From: [Synechococcus] sp. NIES-970
Lineage (GTDB): Bacteria > Cyanobacteriota > Cyanobacteriia > Cyanobacteriales > MRBY01
Reading direction: 5' to 3'
Assembly: GCA_002356215.1 (NCBI GenBank)
Contig: AP017959.1
Coordinates: 1,488,001-1,552,000, forward strand
DNA length: 64,000 bases
The position numbers and the translations under genes were made by a program. Under the pieces are notes generated by a model. The model did not search any database and was not told where the DNA came from. It saw only the letters and a program-made list of their open reading frames with translations. Shown piece after piece: positions 30,403 to 38,919 of this stretch; within the stretch, counting starts at the first letter, position 1, and each line of letters opens with the position of its first letter.

Positions 30403-31422
30403 ATGCACCCGCCGACCCTCCCGCTCCATACTCAATTACTGCAGATGGCCTCTGGTTATTGGCTTTCTCAATGTTTATATGCGGCGGCAAAATTAGCGAT
30501 CGCCGACCATCTGCGGACTGGAGAAAAACACTGCGATGACTTAGCACGACTGACGGAAACCGACGTCACAGCTCTGTACCGCGTTTTACGAGCCTTGGCC
30601 AGTGTAGGGGTATTCCAAGAAACTAGTGCTGCAACCTTTACCCTGACACCTTTAGCCGAATTTCTCCGGAGTGATCACCCCCGGTCGATGCGGGGGACGG
30701 TGGTGATGTTAGGAGAACCCCAACATTACGAAGCCTGGAGTGATATTCTTCACAGCGTTAGAACGGGCGAATCGGCCTTTGAGCATCGTTATGGCCAGGG
30801 AATTTTTGAGTATTTCGGCAGTCACCCAGAGGCCGCAGCTATTTTTGAGGAGGCGATGAATAGTTTTTCCAAAAATGAGGAGCCAGAAATTTTAACTCAC
30901 TATGATTTTTCGTCTTTTACGACCATTGTGGATGTGGGCGGCGGCTATGGGGAGTTACTCGGCAGTATTTTGGCGAAATATCCGACCTTAAAGGGCATTC
31001 TTTTTGATGAGGACTATGTGGTCGATCATGCAGCGCCCACATTGATGCGCCACGGCGTTGGCGATCGCTGTCAACGGATTGGTGGTAGTTTCTTTGAAAC
31101 AATCCCGGCTGGGGGCGATGCGTATCTACTCAAGCACATCATCCACGATTGGGGCGATGAGCAGGCGATCGCCATTTTAAAAAATTGTCGGGCGGTGTTG
31201 CCAGATAACGGCAAAATCCTGGTGTGCGAAATGGTTGTTCCAGAGGGCAATCAACCCAGTGGCGCAAAAATGCTCGATATCAATATGCTGGTGATGTGTC
31301 CTGGTGGTAAGGAACGAACAGCCGCAGAATTTGAAACTTTGCTAGCGGCGGCGGGACTACAGTTAACGCGCATCGTTAGAACCACCGAAGAAATTTGCGT
31401 GATTGAAGCCTGTAAAGCGTAA
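30403..31422 (+). CDS. SAM-dependent O-methyltransferase (hydroxyneurosporene/plant OMT-like)
   Basis: A 339-residue protein of the methyltransferase-2 family. The N-terminal winged-helix dimerisation domain (about 10-90: LLQMASGYWLSQCLYAAAKLAIADHL, TALYRVLRALASVGVF) is followed by a Rossmann domain. That domain has VDVGGGYGELLGSILAKYP for SAM binding (near 175) and LLKHIIHDWGDEQAIAILKNC, where the HDW histidine is the probable catalytic base. Relatives methylate carotenoids, polyketides or flavonoids; no substrate can be named here. The ATG at 30403 is preferred to an upstream TTG. The gene lies alone between two terminators, with no neighbouring biosynthetic genes. A small specialised metabolite or a carotenoid is the likely target. 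Confidence 0.82.
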   Translation: MHPPTLPLHTQLLQMASGYWLSQCLYAAAKLAIADHLRTGEKHCDDLARLTETDVTALYRVLRALASVGVFQETSAATFTLTPLAEFLRSDHPRSMRGTVVMLGEPQHYEAWSDILHSVRTGESAFEHRYGQGIFEYFGSHPEAAAIFEEAMNSFSKNEEPEILTHYDFSSFTTIVDVGGGYGELLGSILAKYPTLKGILFDEDYVVDHAAPTLMRHGVGDRCQRIGGSFFETIPAGGDAYLLKHIIHDWGDEQAIAILKNCRAVLPDNGKILVCEMVVPEGNQPSGAKMLDINMLVMCPGGKERTAAEFETLLAAAGLQLTRIVRTTEEICVIEACKA

Positions 31423-31473
31423 GGAAAAATCCCAGAAATTTTAGGATTTTTACAAGTAAATAATACTTTCAAG

Positions 31474-31505
31474 AAAAAATCTCCTCAGTTGAGGAGATTT
31501 TTTTT
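31474..31505. terminator. Bidirectional terminator after the methyltransferase gene
   Basis: A long stem AAAAAATCTCCTCA with TGAGGAGATTTTTT has a very short loop and A/T tracts on both sides. It lies between the convergent methyltransferase and DUF1517 genes. Confidence 0.9.
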
Positions 31506-31550
31506 AAGATTGCAACAATTTGCGTCGTATTGCTTTAGATTTTGACCAAG

Positions 31551-32492
31551 CTATACCAGATTAATGTCGGGATAGTAGGTCAAAATATCGTCGGTGCTAA
31601 GGGTGTCGCCAATGGCCTGGGGAGTCCATAAAATTTCGAGGGCCAACAGGCGATCGCCTCCGAGGGCACCAATTTGGCGGATTGCTTGTTCGAGGGATTG
31701 GGAGTCGGTCACTTTGGGTAGATCCACTTTCCCCATGGCCCCAGCGATGATCGTCACCATGATGTATTCGTTGGGCGTTTCTGCGCTTTTCACCAGATCC
31801 GCACTGGTATTATTTCCAGTGGCATTGCGCTCGTTATCTACATTACTGAGGGTTTCGGCAGTAAATTTACTCCGTTCACTAAGGGCCAACTGGTTAAACT
31901 TCGCTTCAGCAGCGTCAACGCCCGTTGTGAGAGATTCACTAGCTCCATAAACCCAATATTCTGGGTGACGTAGCAATGCCAGGGTAGATTCTTGCAACAC
32001 TTTCGAGCGACCGGCAGCAGTGCCCGTATCAGCGCTGCTGGCGAGACGATTTAAATCCTGTTGCAGATCCCGCGCTTGGGCTAACAGACCCACCTGCACC
32101 TTCGCAACGGCAATTTTGTTACTGGGGACAGAGTAACCGAGGCTATCTCCTTCGTTGTTTCCCCCAGCCATCACGTTCTGGAAAGTACGGACGAGAAATC
32201 CGGCGATCGCCAACATAATGAAGAGGCCAAAAACGCCGCTAAAACCACCAAACCCAAAGAAAGGCAGCAGGAAGGGGAAGCCAAAGCCGCCACCAAACCC
32301 GTAACCATAGCCACCGCCAACGGGGGCAGAACGGGTCGGGGCGGGGGAGAAACTACGACTGGGGGCGCTGCGGAAAGATCCCCCCCCAATGCGTCCACCA
32401 CTGCGGGCAGCCCAGGCGTTATCTGCCGGGGTGAAAATTAGGGTAAAGGCCAAGACCAAGGCGATCGCCCCATAGAAAAACCGTTTAATCAT
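31551..32492 (-). CDS. DUF1517 domain membrane protein
   Basis: A 313-residue protein with a signal-anchor or signal peptide (about 6-30, ending DNAWAA), a glycine- and phenylalanine-rich stretch (about 30-85, many GGG and GFG units) and a hydrophobic helix (GVFGLFIMLAIAGFLV, about 85-102). A soluble C-terminal domain of about 200 residues follows and matches the DUF1517 family of cyanobacteria and plastids: KVQVGLLAQARDLQQDL, LALLRHPEYWVYG and a late LEILWTPQ. Plant relatives are chloroplast envelope or thylakoid proteins. The function is not established. It is monocistronic. Confidence 0.8.
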   Translation of the reverse strand: MIKRFFYGAIALVLAFTLIFTPADNAWAARSGGRIGGGSFRSAPSRSFSPAPTRSAPVGGGYGYGFGGGFGFPFLLPFFGFGGFSGVFGLFIMLAIAGFLVRTFQNVMAGGNNEGDSLGYSVPSNKIAVAKVQVGLLAQARDLQQDLNRLASSADTGTAAGRSKVLQESTLALLRHPEYWVYGASESLTTGVDAAEAKFNQLALSERSKFTAETLSNVDNERNATGNNTSADLVKSAETPNEYIMVTIIAGAMGKVDLPKVTDSQSLEQAIRQIGALGGDRLLALEILWTPQAIGDTLSTDDILTYYPDINLV

Positions 32493-32576
32493 GGTTGCGT
32501 TTTAAATGTGCTGCATAAATATCCTTAAACTTCATTCTACCAATCCCAAGAATTCCAGGCATTGGCGGTTTCTCCC

Positions 32577-33149
32577 CTAGTCGAACCAGCCGATTTCTTC
32601 ATCGGGGATGCTGGAGGGGGGTTGGGCTGGAAATTGCAGATTTGCTTGATAGCTGCTAATGCGGGCAAGGACAAGGGCGCGATCTTCTTCCACCGTGCGT
32701 TCAGCGGCTTGTTCCGCTTCGACTCGTTGCGCTTCGAGGTTCTGGATTTGTCCGTATAGCTTTTCGACCAGACCCCGTTGCTCTCCCAACTCTGTTTCTA
32801 ACTTAGCCTTCTCACTAGAATCTGTTTGGAGAGTTTGAATGGTTTTTTCGGCTGAGGCGATCGCCTGTTGTTGAGCAGCAATTTTCTCTTCGAGAATCTT
32901 TACCTGCTGAGCAAGGGTCTCTTTTTCTGTCAGAAGCCCCTGATCAACGCTGTTTTCTGGAACTGCCGCTTCCTGTTGTGCGTACAAAGTTTCAATGTGG
33001 GCCAGCAGTTGTGCCTTAGTCATGCGGGCCAAATTGGGGACAGGCTTTGGGGCAGCCTGTGTTTGGGTTTGGGGCACAGGTGCTTTTTCCTGCTGCACCT
33101 CTTGCCGTAACAAATCCGATAAATTCCGCTTGCTGCTAGCCATAACCAT
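32577..33149 (-). CDS. Coiled-coil partner of ParA-type ATPase, McdB-like
   Basis: This 190-residue protein has a basic N-terminus (ASSKRNLSDLLRQE), a proline- and glutamine-rich linker (about 25-45), a long coiled coil (about 75-165 with glutamine and glutamate heptads) and a short disordered tail ending IGWFD. The only tryptophan is the third residue from the C-terminus. Its ATG overlaps the stop codon of the upstream ParA gene as TAATG, so translation is coupled; a second ATG two codons later is possible. This layout matches what is known of McdB, the adaptor that links carboxysomes to the nucleoid-bound ATPase McdA: small, low complexity, coiled coil, with an invariant C-terminal tryptophan. 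The assignment is inferred from architecture, since McdB sequences are poorly conserved. Confidence 0.55.
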   Translation of the reverse strand: MVMASSKRNLSDLLRQEVQQEKAPVPQTQTQAAPKPVPNLARMTKAQLLAHIETLYAQQEAAVPENSVDQGLLTEKETLAQQVKILEEKIAAQQQAIASAEKTIQTLQTDSSEKAKLETELGEQRGLVEKLYGQIQNLEAQRVEAEQAAERTVEEDRALVLARISSYQANLQFPAQPPSSIPDEEIGWFD

Positions 33150-33784
33150 TAAATCCAATCTCGTTGCAATTCATCCGCGACACGGCGATAGTCCGTTTCT
33201 GCGTCTTTAGCCTTTTTACCACGCATTTGTGTCATCGGTAGACCTTCAAGGACCGCCTGTTCGTGGGCTTTATAGCTGCGCACAAAAGCATGACACACCG
33301 GAATCCCGAGTTCAATTAGGGTATTTTGGGCATCAATACTTTCCCGGAGACTGCGGCTATCTACCTTGGTCAGCAAAACGCGGTGGGTCACGGACACGGG
33401 TTTGATGGCTGTCTGCACTGTTTCGATTAAGGCACTGAGATCCATTGGGGCGGGTGGTGTTGGCAAAATGACATAATCAGCCATCTGGAGCACTGTAATC
33501 AGAGCCTGCGATCGCAAAGCTGGGGGGGTATCCACCACGATTAGGTCATAACCTTGAATCTGGCGCAGGTTCTGGAGGGAGTCGGGACGAGCATCTTTGC
33601 TGACTTTCAACTGCCATTCTGTAGGATTGCGATCAATCCACCAGGAAGCTGAACCCTGGGGATCGCTGTCTACCAAAAGAACCCGTTGTTTCTCTGCAAA
33701 AATGGCAGCAAGGTTGACGGCGGTCGTTGTTTTGCCAACGCCCCCTTTGCCATTTACAACCGCTAAAATCCGCTGGGATGCCAC
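33149..33784 (-). CDS. ParA/MinD-family ATPase, probable McdA-type positioning protein
   Basis: A 211-residue ParA-like ATPase with the deviant Walker A motif NGKGGVGKTTTAVNLA (about 10-25, signature lysine present), the switch I region LLVDSDPQGSASWW (about 36-49) and Walker B LIVVDTPPA near 80. Such proteins bind DNA nonspecifically as ATP dimers and position chromosomes, plasmids or large protein bodies. It has no N-terminal helix-turn-helix as in plasmid ParA, and no parB or parS is nearby. Instead its stop codon overlaps the start of a coiled-coil gene resembling McdB. Carboxysome positioning is therefore the best hypothesis; another cargo such as a chemoreceptor cluster is the main alternative. 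Confidence 0.75.
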   Translation of the reverse strand: MASQRILAVVNGKGGVGKTTTAVNLAAIFAEKQRVLLVDSDPQGSASWWIDRNPTEWQLKVSKDARPDSLQNLRQIQGYDLIVVDTPPALRSQALITVLQMADYVILPTPPAPMDLSALIETVQTAIKPVSVTHRVLLTKVDSRSLRESIDAQNTLIELGIPVCHAFVRSYKAHEQAVLEGLPMTQMRGKKAKDAETDYRRVADELQRDWI

Positions 33785-33891
33785 GATAAATTTGTTTTTT
33801 GCTGAATTAGCCTTGATTTATGGTGAGTCATTATAGCGGCTCTGTCCCCACTCCCCAGTAAATGCAACGTTTCTTGAGGGAAAAGCGATGA

Positions 33892-34632
33892 TCAAAAAGG
33901 CGATCGCTCTTCCCAATATGTTCTGGTGGTCGGAGAAAGTTTTAGATCAGCGCTGAGCAAATCCAGGCCATCAATCACGTCAGGCCAAAAGTCTCGCCCT
34001 ATCTGAAGACTTTCAAAACATTGCTGACGATAATCAGAGTGTGCTTGAAAGAATTGAATCGCATCACCTAGGGGACGAATAACTTCATAGGCATTTTCTG
34101 CCTTGGCGATCGCCCTTTGAGACAGTTCCGTATGTAACCGTAAAACAGCCAAATCGATCAAATCACGGGATTCAACACTCCTGTCCAGATAGCGATCAGC
34201 ATTTGCCAACAATTTACTGGTTAAACAATCATTTAAACTGAGGCAGGGGACAGGCGACCAAGAAGGGAAACGAGGCTCATCCAGTTCAAAGCGGACTTCA
34301 GCAATAATTTCTAACTTAATTGGCACTTGATTGATCTCTACTAACAATTGCACACCATATTGATCAGTAGTTGCTCGTCTAATTGTCAATAGAGAATTTT
34401 CATTTAAAAATAAACCTTTGTTACCTACTTGATATAAGTGGGTACGCAGTTTTTTGTAGCCCTGGGAAGGAACAGAACAAATAAAATCTATATCTTTGCT
34501 CCAGCGATATTCCCCCATGTCCAGAGCTGGAAGACTGCCACCTCCAAAGTAAGCTTGACAATCAATTAAAAGTTTTGAATCCAGAGATTGTAGAACTTCT
34601 AAGATAGAGTTGTGATGGTCAAGTTTAAACAT
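33892..34632 (-). CDS. AbiEii-like nucleotidyltransferase (putative toxin)
   Basis: This 246-residue protein has the nucleotidyltransferase pattern of the AbiEii/AbiGii (MenT-like) family. Motif I/II is YFGGGSLPALDMGEYRWSKDIDFIC (glycine-rich strand, then SxDxD with the metal-binding aspartates, about residues 28-52). Downstream are IKLEIIAE and LTSKLLANADRYLDRSVESRDLIDLAVL (about 135-165), which carries the conserved lysine and RDLIDL of this family. Relatives are toxins that add nucleotides to tRNA or other targets in abortive-infection systems. Its ATG at 34632 overlaps the stop codon of a 76-residue upstream gene (TGATG), giving a coupled two-gene unit. The partner does not look like AbiEi. 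Confidence 0.75.
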   Translation of the reverse strand: MFKLDHHNSILEVLQSLDSKLLIDCQAYFGGGSLPALDMGEYRWSKDIDFICSVPSQGYKKLRTHLYQVGNKGLFLNENSLLTIRRATTDQYGVQLLVEINQVPIKLEIIAEVRFELDEPRFPSWSPVPCLSLNDCLTSKLLANADRYLDRSVESRDLIDLAVLRLHTELSQRAIAKAENAYEVIRPLGDAIQFFQAHSDYRQQCFESLQIGRDFWPDVIDGLDLLSADLKLSPTTRTYWEERSPF

Positions 34633-34862
34633 CACAATTGAGTTTGAAGCCAGGAATGATAACGTCTTGCCAGTTTTTTTACGAACTTCAATTCTTCTCC
34701 CTGGGGAGGAGTATAAATATTCTTATAGCGCCAACCCCGTTCGTAACGAGATAGCATTTGTTCTGGCGTGAATTTGTAGACATTGTGAGTTTGCCAGCAA
34801 ATAGACTCCAGAAACGGTAAACGTTCAGGGTGAATTTGTTCTACTGTCTCTGTTTGAATCAT
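34632..34862 (-). CDS. Small partner of the AbiEii-like protein (putative antitoxin)
   Basis: I do not recognise this 76-residue protein. It is basic and rich in aromatic residues, with RYERGWRYKNIY near the middle and a lysine/arginine-rich C-terminal helix (VKKLARRYHSWLQ). There is no signal peptide or membrane helix. It is followed with a one-base overlap by an AbiEii-like nucleotidyltransferase gene, so by position it could be the cognate antitoxin. It is much smaller than the winged-helix AbiEi antitoxins. Confidence 0.55.
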   Translation of the reverse strand: MIQTETVEQIHPERLPFLESICWQTHNVYKFTPEQMLSRYERGWRYKNIYTPPQGEELKFVKKLARRYHSWLQTQL

Positions 34863-34943
34863 TTCACTGCAAGATATTGAATTAGGTAGGAGGACTCTAC
34901 CTAAAATTTTAACTTAACCTCACAGGCCTTTCTCTGCAATTTT

Positions 34944-37643
34944 ATGGATGTAATTCTCTGTCACCAAACCGTTGATTTTGATGCCCTAGGGGCGGCGATC
35001 GCCCTTGCCTCTCTGCGGGTAGGTTCACGGGTAGTCTTGACGGGGGGAGCCCATCCAGGGGTAAAACGCTTTCTGGCGTTGTACCGGGGAGAATTTCCGT
35101 TTATCGAAATGCGCTCAGTTCACCCAGAGCAGTTGCGGACAATTATGGTGGTGGACAATCAGCAGCGGCAACGGTTGGGGAAGGCCCAGGAATGGCTAGA
35201 TGGACCCCAGGTGCAACAGATAGAAATTTATGACCACCATGTGGATCAGGAGCGGGATATTCCAGCCACCTATGTGGAGATCGAGCCAGTGGGGGCAACA
35301 ACGACGATCATTGCGGAAAAATTACAGGCAAGAGGTATAGAACTCGATCCTTACACGGCGACGGTGATGGCCTTGGGAATCCATGTGGATACGGGGTCGC
35401 TAACTTTTGATCAAACGACGGTGCGAGATGCCCAGGCGTTGACCTGGCTGATGGGCCAGGGGGCCATGGTAAAAATTATCGCCGAGTACGCCGAACCAGG
35501 ATTTTCGCCCCAGGTACAACATCTGTTTTCGGAGGCGATCGCCCACCTGAAACAAGAAAATATCCAGGGTTACTTGGTGGCGCGGGTACTGCTAAAGTCC
35601 CCTGATTTTGTGCCGGGGCTGTCGAATTTGGTGGAGCAAATGATGCAGATGACTGACCTGGATGCCCTCCTCGTTGGCCATTTTTATCACCAGACAGATA
35701 CCGAGGGGAAGTTGGTGATCATCGGGCGATCGCACATCACTGGCACCAATCTCAATCAACTGTTTGCGCCCTATGGTGGCGGCGGCCATGACCAAGCGGC
35801 GTCCATGAGCTTGCGCAGCAATGAACCAGAAATGATGCTGCAAAACATTTATAACGAGTTTGTAAGGCAAGTGCCCGCTGCTCTGACAGCCAGGGATTTG
35901 ATGACGGCCCCCGTGCGGACAATTTTGCCCCAAACTTCTATTGAGGAAGCCCAACGAGTCTTGTTTCGCTATGGCCATTCGGGGTTAGCGGTGGTGGATG
36001 AAACGCAAAAATTGGTGGGGGTGATCTCCCGGCGAGATTTAGATCTGGCGATTCACCATGGGTTTCGCCATGCCCCCGTCAAGGGCTACATGAGCCGGGA
36101 GGTGCGCACCATTGGCCCCGAAACGACAATGCGTGAAATTGAATCGATTATGGTCACCGACGATGTGGGGCGGTTGCCCGTGATCGAAGGGGAACAATTG
36201 GTGGGCATCGTCACCCGGACAGATATTTTGCGGCAACATCACCAAGAGCAGCATCTGGCCCTCCTCCCCCCGGCAAAAGATGAAAATGATCGTTATCCCC
36301 TGCGACATCTGTTTGCGGAACGCCTCGCCCCTGCTCTCTGGGAACTGTTACAAGGAGTGGCAGCAGAAGCAGAAAAACGGGGTTGGCATTTATATCTTGT
36401 TGGCGGCGCAGTGCGGGATGTGCTGTTGGCAAATTCTGAGGAGGAATTATTGTTACAGGATATTGATCTGGTGGTGGATGGGTTCCATGCGGCGGCAGAT
36501 GTGGGGGCCGGGGTCACCCTGGCGAATTTTATTTGCGATCGCCAAGCCAATGCACGCCTATCCGTCCATGGGGAATTTCAAACAGCGGCGATCCTGTGGC
36601 ACAAAGATCCAGTGCTGGGCTCCCTGTGGATGGACATTGCCACGGCTCGCACGGAGTTTTATCCTTATCCGGCGGCGAATCCAGAGGTGGAAGCCAGTTC
36701 GATTCGGCAGGATTTATATCGGCGCGACTTTACGATCAATGCCCTCTGTTTGCGCTTGACGGAACCCCGGTCGGGGGAATTATTAGACTTTTTCGGCGGC
36801 CTCTGGGATCTAAAAAAACGGCAAATTCGGGTGCTCCACGCCAACAGTTTCATTGAAGACCCGACGCGCATCTATCGGGCGGTGCGGTTTGCCGTGCGGC
36901 TCAATTTTTGGTTGGAAGTGCAAACCGAAGAATATATCCGCTATGCGATCGCCTCTGGTATCTACGATAAACTGCACCACGAAAAACCCCAGGCACCAGC
37001 CCTAACGACGCGTTTACGGGCGGAATTAAAATATCTGTTGACGGCGAAATATTGGAAGCCCGCCTTGCAATTATTGGATGATTTGGGCGCGTTGAAATGT
37101 ATCCATAAAAATCTGGCCCTTGCCCCGACTGTGTGGTGGCAGATTCGCTGTGTCGACCGTTGGTTGCGCTACCACGACCCGGACCATGGGCTAGAACATT
37201 GGCGAATCCGCCTTGAGGCGCTGTTAATGAATTTGACAACGGCAGAACGTTTACAAGTGGGCGATCGCCTGCAATTGCCCAAAGACAGTTTGCAGCGGCT
37301 AGAAAATATCTCTCACCATGAAACGGAGATTTTGCCAAAGTTAGCCCAAGCAGAAAAACTCAGTGAAAAAGTCTTCGCCCTGAAGAATCTGACTTTACCT
37401 GAAATAATGTTGCTTGCGGCCATGGGGCCGAAAAACATACGCCATGATCTGTGGCAGTATCTGCGGCACTGGCAGTTTATCAAAGCGCCCCTCGATGGCT
37501 CCGACCTGAAGGAATTAGGCTATAAACCAGGCCCACAATTTCGGGATATCTTGTCTGATCTTCTGAAACAAACCATCGATCAAACCATTGGCGATCGCCC
37601 CGCTGCCCTGGCTTATCTAGCAGAAAATTATCCGCCCCGCTAA
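34944..37643 (+). CDS. DHH-CBS-CBS-tRNA nucleotidyltransferase/poly(A) polymerase fusion
   Basis: An 899-residue protein. The N-terminal DHH phosphoesterase domain (VDFDALGAAIAL near residue 11; DHH in EIYDHHVDQ near 98; DHHA1 with GGGGHDQAAS near 280) is followed by two CBS domains (about 315-430). A class II tRNA nucleotidyltransferase / poly(A) polymerase comes next: head LVGGAVRDVLL near 485, catalytic DIDLVVDG near 505, RRDFTINALCL near 595, RIYRAVRFAVR near 640. The C-terminal domain should bind RNA. It probably adds CCA or A residues to tRNA 3' ends, with the CBS pair sensing adenine nucleotides; a DHH-type RNase activity is possible. This fusion is known from cyanobacteria and some thermophiles. 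CCA-adding and poly(A) activity cannot be separated by eye. Confidence 0.85.
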   Translation: MDVILCHQTVDFDALGAAIALASLRVGSRVVLTGGAHPGVKRFLALYRGEFPFIEMRSVHPEQLRTIMVVDNQQRQRLGKAQEWLDGPQVQQIEIYDHHVDQERDIPATYVEIEPVGATTTIIAEKLQARGIELDPYTATVMALGIHVDTGSLTFDQTTVRDAQALTWLMGQGAMVKIIAEYAEPGFSPQVQHLFSEAIAHLKQENIQGYLVARVLLKSPDFVPGLSNLVEQMMQMTDLDALLVGHFYHQTDTEGKLVIIGRSHITGTNLNQLFAPYGGGGHDQAASMSLRSNEPEMMLQNIYNEFVRQVPAALTARDLMTAPVRTILPQTSIEEAQRVLFRYGHSGLAVVDETQKLVGVISRRDLDLAIHHGFRHAPVKGYMSREVRTIGPETTMREIESIMVTDDVGRLPVIEGEQLVGIVTRTDILRQHHQEQHLALLPPAKDENDRYPLRHLFAERLAPALWELLQGVAAEAEKRGWHLYLVGGAVRDVLLANSEEELLLQDIDLVVDGFHAAADVGAGVTLANFICDRQANARLSVHGEFQTAAILWHKDPVLGSLWMDIATARTEFYPYPAANPEVEASSIRQDLYRRDFTINALCLRLTEPRSGELLDFFGGLWDLKKRQIRVLHANSFIEDPTRIYRAVRFAVRLNFWLEVQTEEYIRYAIASGIYDKLHHEKPQAPALTTRLRAELKYLLTAKYWKPALQLLDDLGALKCIHKNLALAPTVWWQIRCVDRWLRYHDPDHGLEHWRIRLEALLMNLTTAERLQVGDRLQLPKDSLQRLENISHHETEILPKLAQAEKLSEKVFALKNLTLPEIMLLAAMGPKNIRHDLWQYLRHWQFIKAPLDGSDLKELGYKPGPQFRDILSDLLKQTIDQTIGDRPAALAYLAENYPPR

Positions 37644-37647
37644 GCCA

Positions 37648-38124
37648 CTATTCCTCTTGGAGAATAGCCTTGGGTTGATCTGCCGCCAACAAAGAAGCCG
37701 ACAGTAAAATCACCACACTGGGCGTTTCATTTTTTCCGAAATGCACCATATCTGGGTGTTCTGTCACCGCATCCCCAGGGGCTAAAACTGTGGTTTCCCC
37801 AGCAGTCCATTCTTCACGAGTCCCATCCGCGCGGGTAATAAGTGCAACCCCCTCGATCACCGAATAGGTCAGAAAGCCAAATTCAACCCGAGCAATTTGC
37901 AAGCCTGGGTGGGTATGCACCGGCAATGTACTAAAAGGCGGAATCTCGTAACGCACCAATTCTAGAATCTGCCCCGGTGCTTGATCCGGTAGACCATCGG
38001 CCAGCACTGTCCGCGTTACGGTTTGAGAGTATTGGTTCGCCGATTCTAATTCCGCCAGGGCCACCAAAGGCGCAGAGAACCAGCCACAAAACATCAGGGA
38101 AGGTAGTAGATAACGCAGCTTCAT
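37648..38124 (-). CDS. Secreted cupin-domain protein
   Basis: A 158-residue protein with a signal peptide (LLPSLMFCGWFSAPLVALA, cleavage probably near residue 25) and a single cupin barrel. The first cupin motif is STLPVHTHPGLQIARVEFG, with two histidines and a glutamate as likely metal ligands. The second is PGDAVTEHPDMVHFGKNETP. It should act in the periplasm; the ligand or reaction is unknown. The ATG at 38124 opens the signal peptide; in-frame upstream starts (TTG 38169, ATG 38142) are less likely. It converges on the nucleotidyltransferase gene with a four-base gap. Confidence 0.72.
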   Translation of the reverse strand: MKLRYLLPSLMFCGWFSAPLVALAELESANQYSQTVTRTVLADGLPDQAPGQILELVRYEIPPFSTLPVHTHPGLQIARVEFGFLTYSVIEGVALITRADGTREEWTAGETTVLAPGDAVTEHPDMVHFGKNETPSVVILLSASLLAADQPKAILQEE

Positions 38125-38387
38125 TACAAATTTCCAAAACATTTTCAAATCTTTGCCACGGACAGCCAAGGAAGCCGCCTAACTCCCTGGGTCATTGGAG
38201 ACAAAAGAGTAGTCAAATCTCAACCCAGCCCGAGCCCTGCAGATTTGGCAGGAGTATAGCCCAAAGAAACTTGATATAGTGACATCGAGTCAAGAAAGTT
38301 CACCAAAAAATAAGCGTTATTGCCATGGCGATCGCCCCCAGTCTTTCTTTTAGATTAGGCTAGAGCTATCGGTGAAGATAGATAGCA

Positions 38388-38807
38388 ATGACCCTAACGT
38401 CAAATTCATTGTCGTTATCACCACAATCAGTTGTAGACTCTTTTTCTAAGGGGTCTTTTTATAATTTTGCATTTACTATGGATAATAAAATTGCCATTTT
38501 TCATCCCACTGGAATTTTTGATAATATCAAATACCTCGAATTTCGGGATGATTTAATCAAAAGCGTGACTGAAGAAAAGAAAGAAATTGCGCTCTTAGAT
38601 TTTACTGGGATCACATTTATGGATAGCGCCGGCTTAGGTTCTCTGGTATTGCTATTAAAAGCAGTGCGGTCCCATGGCGCGAAAATGGTATTGTGCCATG
38701 TTAATGAGCAAGTACAAATGCTCTTTGAACTAACTAATATGGATAAAGTTTTTGAAATTTTTCCGACCCAGGCCGATTTTTTCGCCCATCGAGGGGCTAA
38801 ATCTTAA
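38388..38807 (+). CDS. STAS-domain anti-sigma factor antagonist-like protein
   Basis: A 139-residue protein with a STAS fold from about residue 30 onward, preceded by a serine-rich N-terminus. The motif ITFMDSAGLGSLVLLLKAV contains Ser80, the position phosphorylated in SpoIIAA/RsbV antagonists. It would bind a GHKL-type anti-sigma kinase or another partner when dephosphorylated and so release a regulator. No kinase (RsbW) or phosphatase gene is next to it, as is usual in cyanobacteria, where such partners are dispersed. It precedes mfd by 112 bases on the same strand. Confidence 0.85.
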   Translation: MTLTSNSLSLSPQSVVDSFSKGSFYNFAFTMDNKIAIFHPTGIFDNIKYLEFRDDLIKSVTEEKKEIALLDFTGITFMDSAGLGSLVLLLKAVRSHGAKMVLCHVNEQVQMLFELTNMDKVFEIFPTQADFFAHRGAKS

Positions 38808-38919
38808 GTTCTTTTGGGGACATGGTCCAATGGAGTCGATAATAGCGCTTGATTGTGTGCTCTAGCGAAAGATTGTAAAACTGAAGGTAATCTTCTGTTA
38901 GTGCCGTTTCTAAATCCCC

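Noticed and set aside
30306-30539. 77-codon frame overlapping the start of the O-methyltransferase, considered as a frameshifted N-terminus
   Set aside because: Family similarity begins cleanly after the ATG at 30403 in the other frame; no sign of missing conserved sequence.
33149-33784. Plasmid or chromosome partition parA
   Set aside because: No helix-turn-helix extension, no parB or parS-like repeats nearby; coupled instead to a coiled-coil protein.
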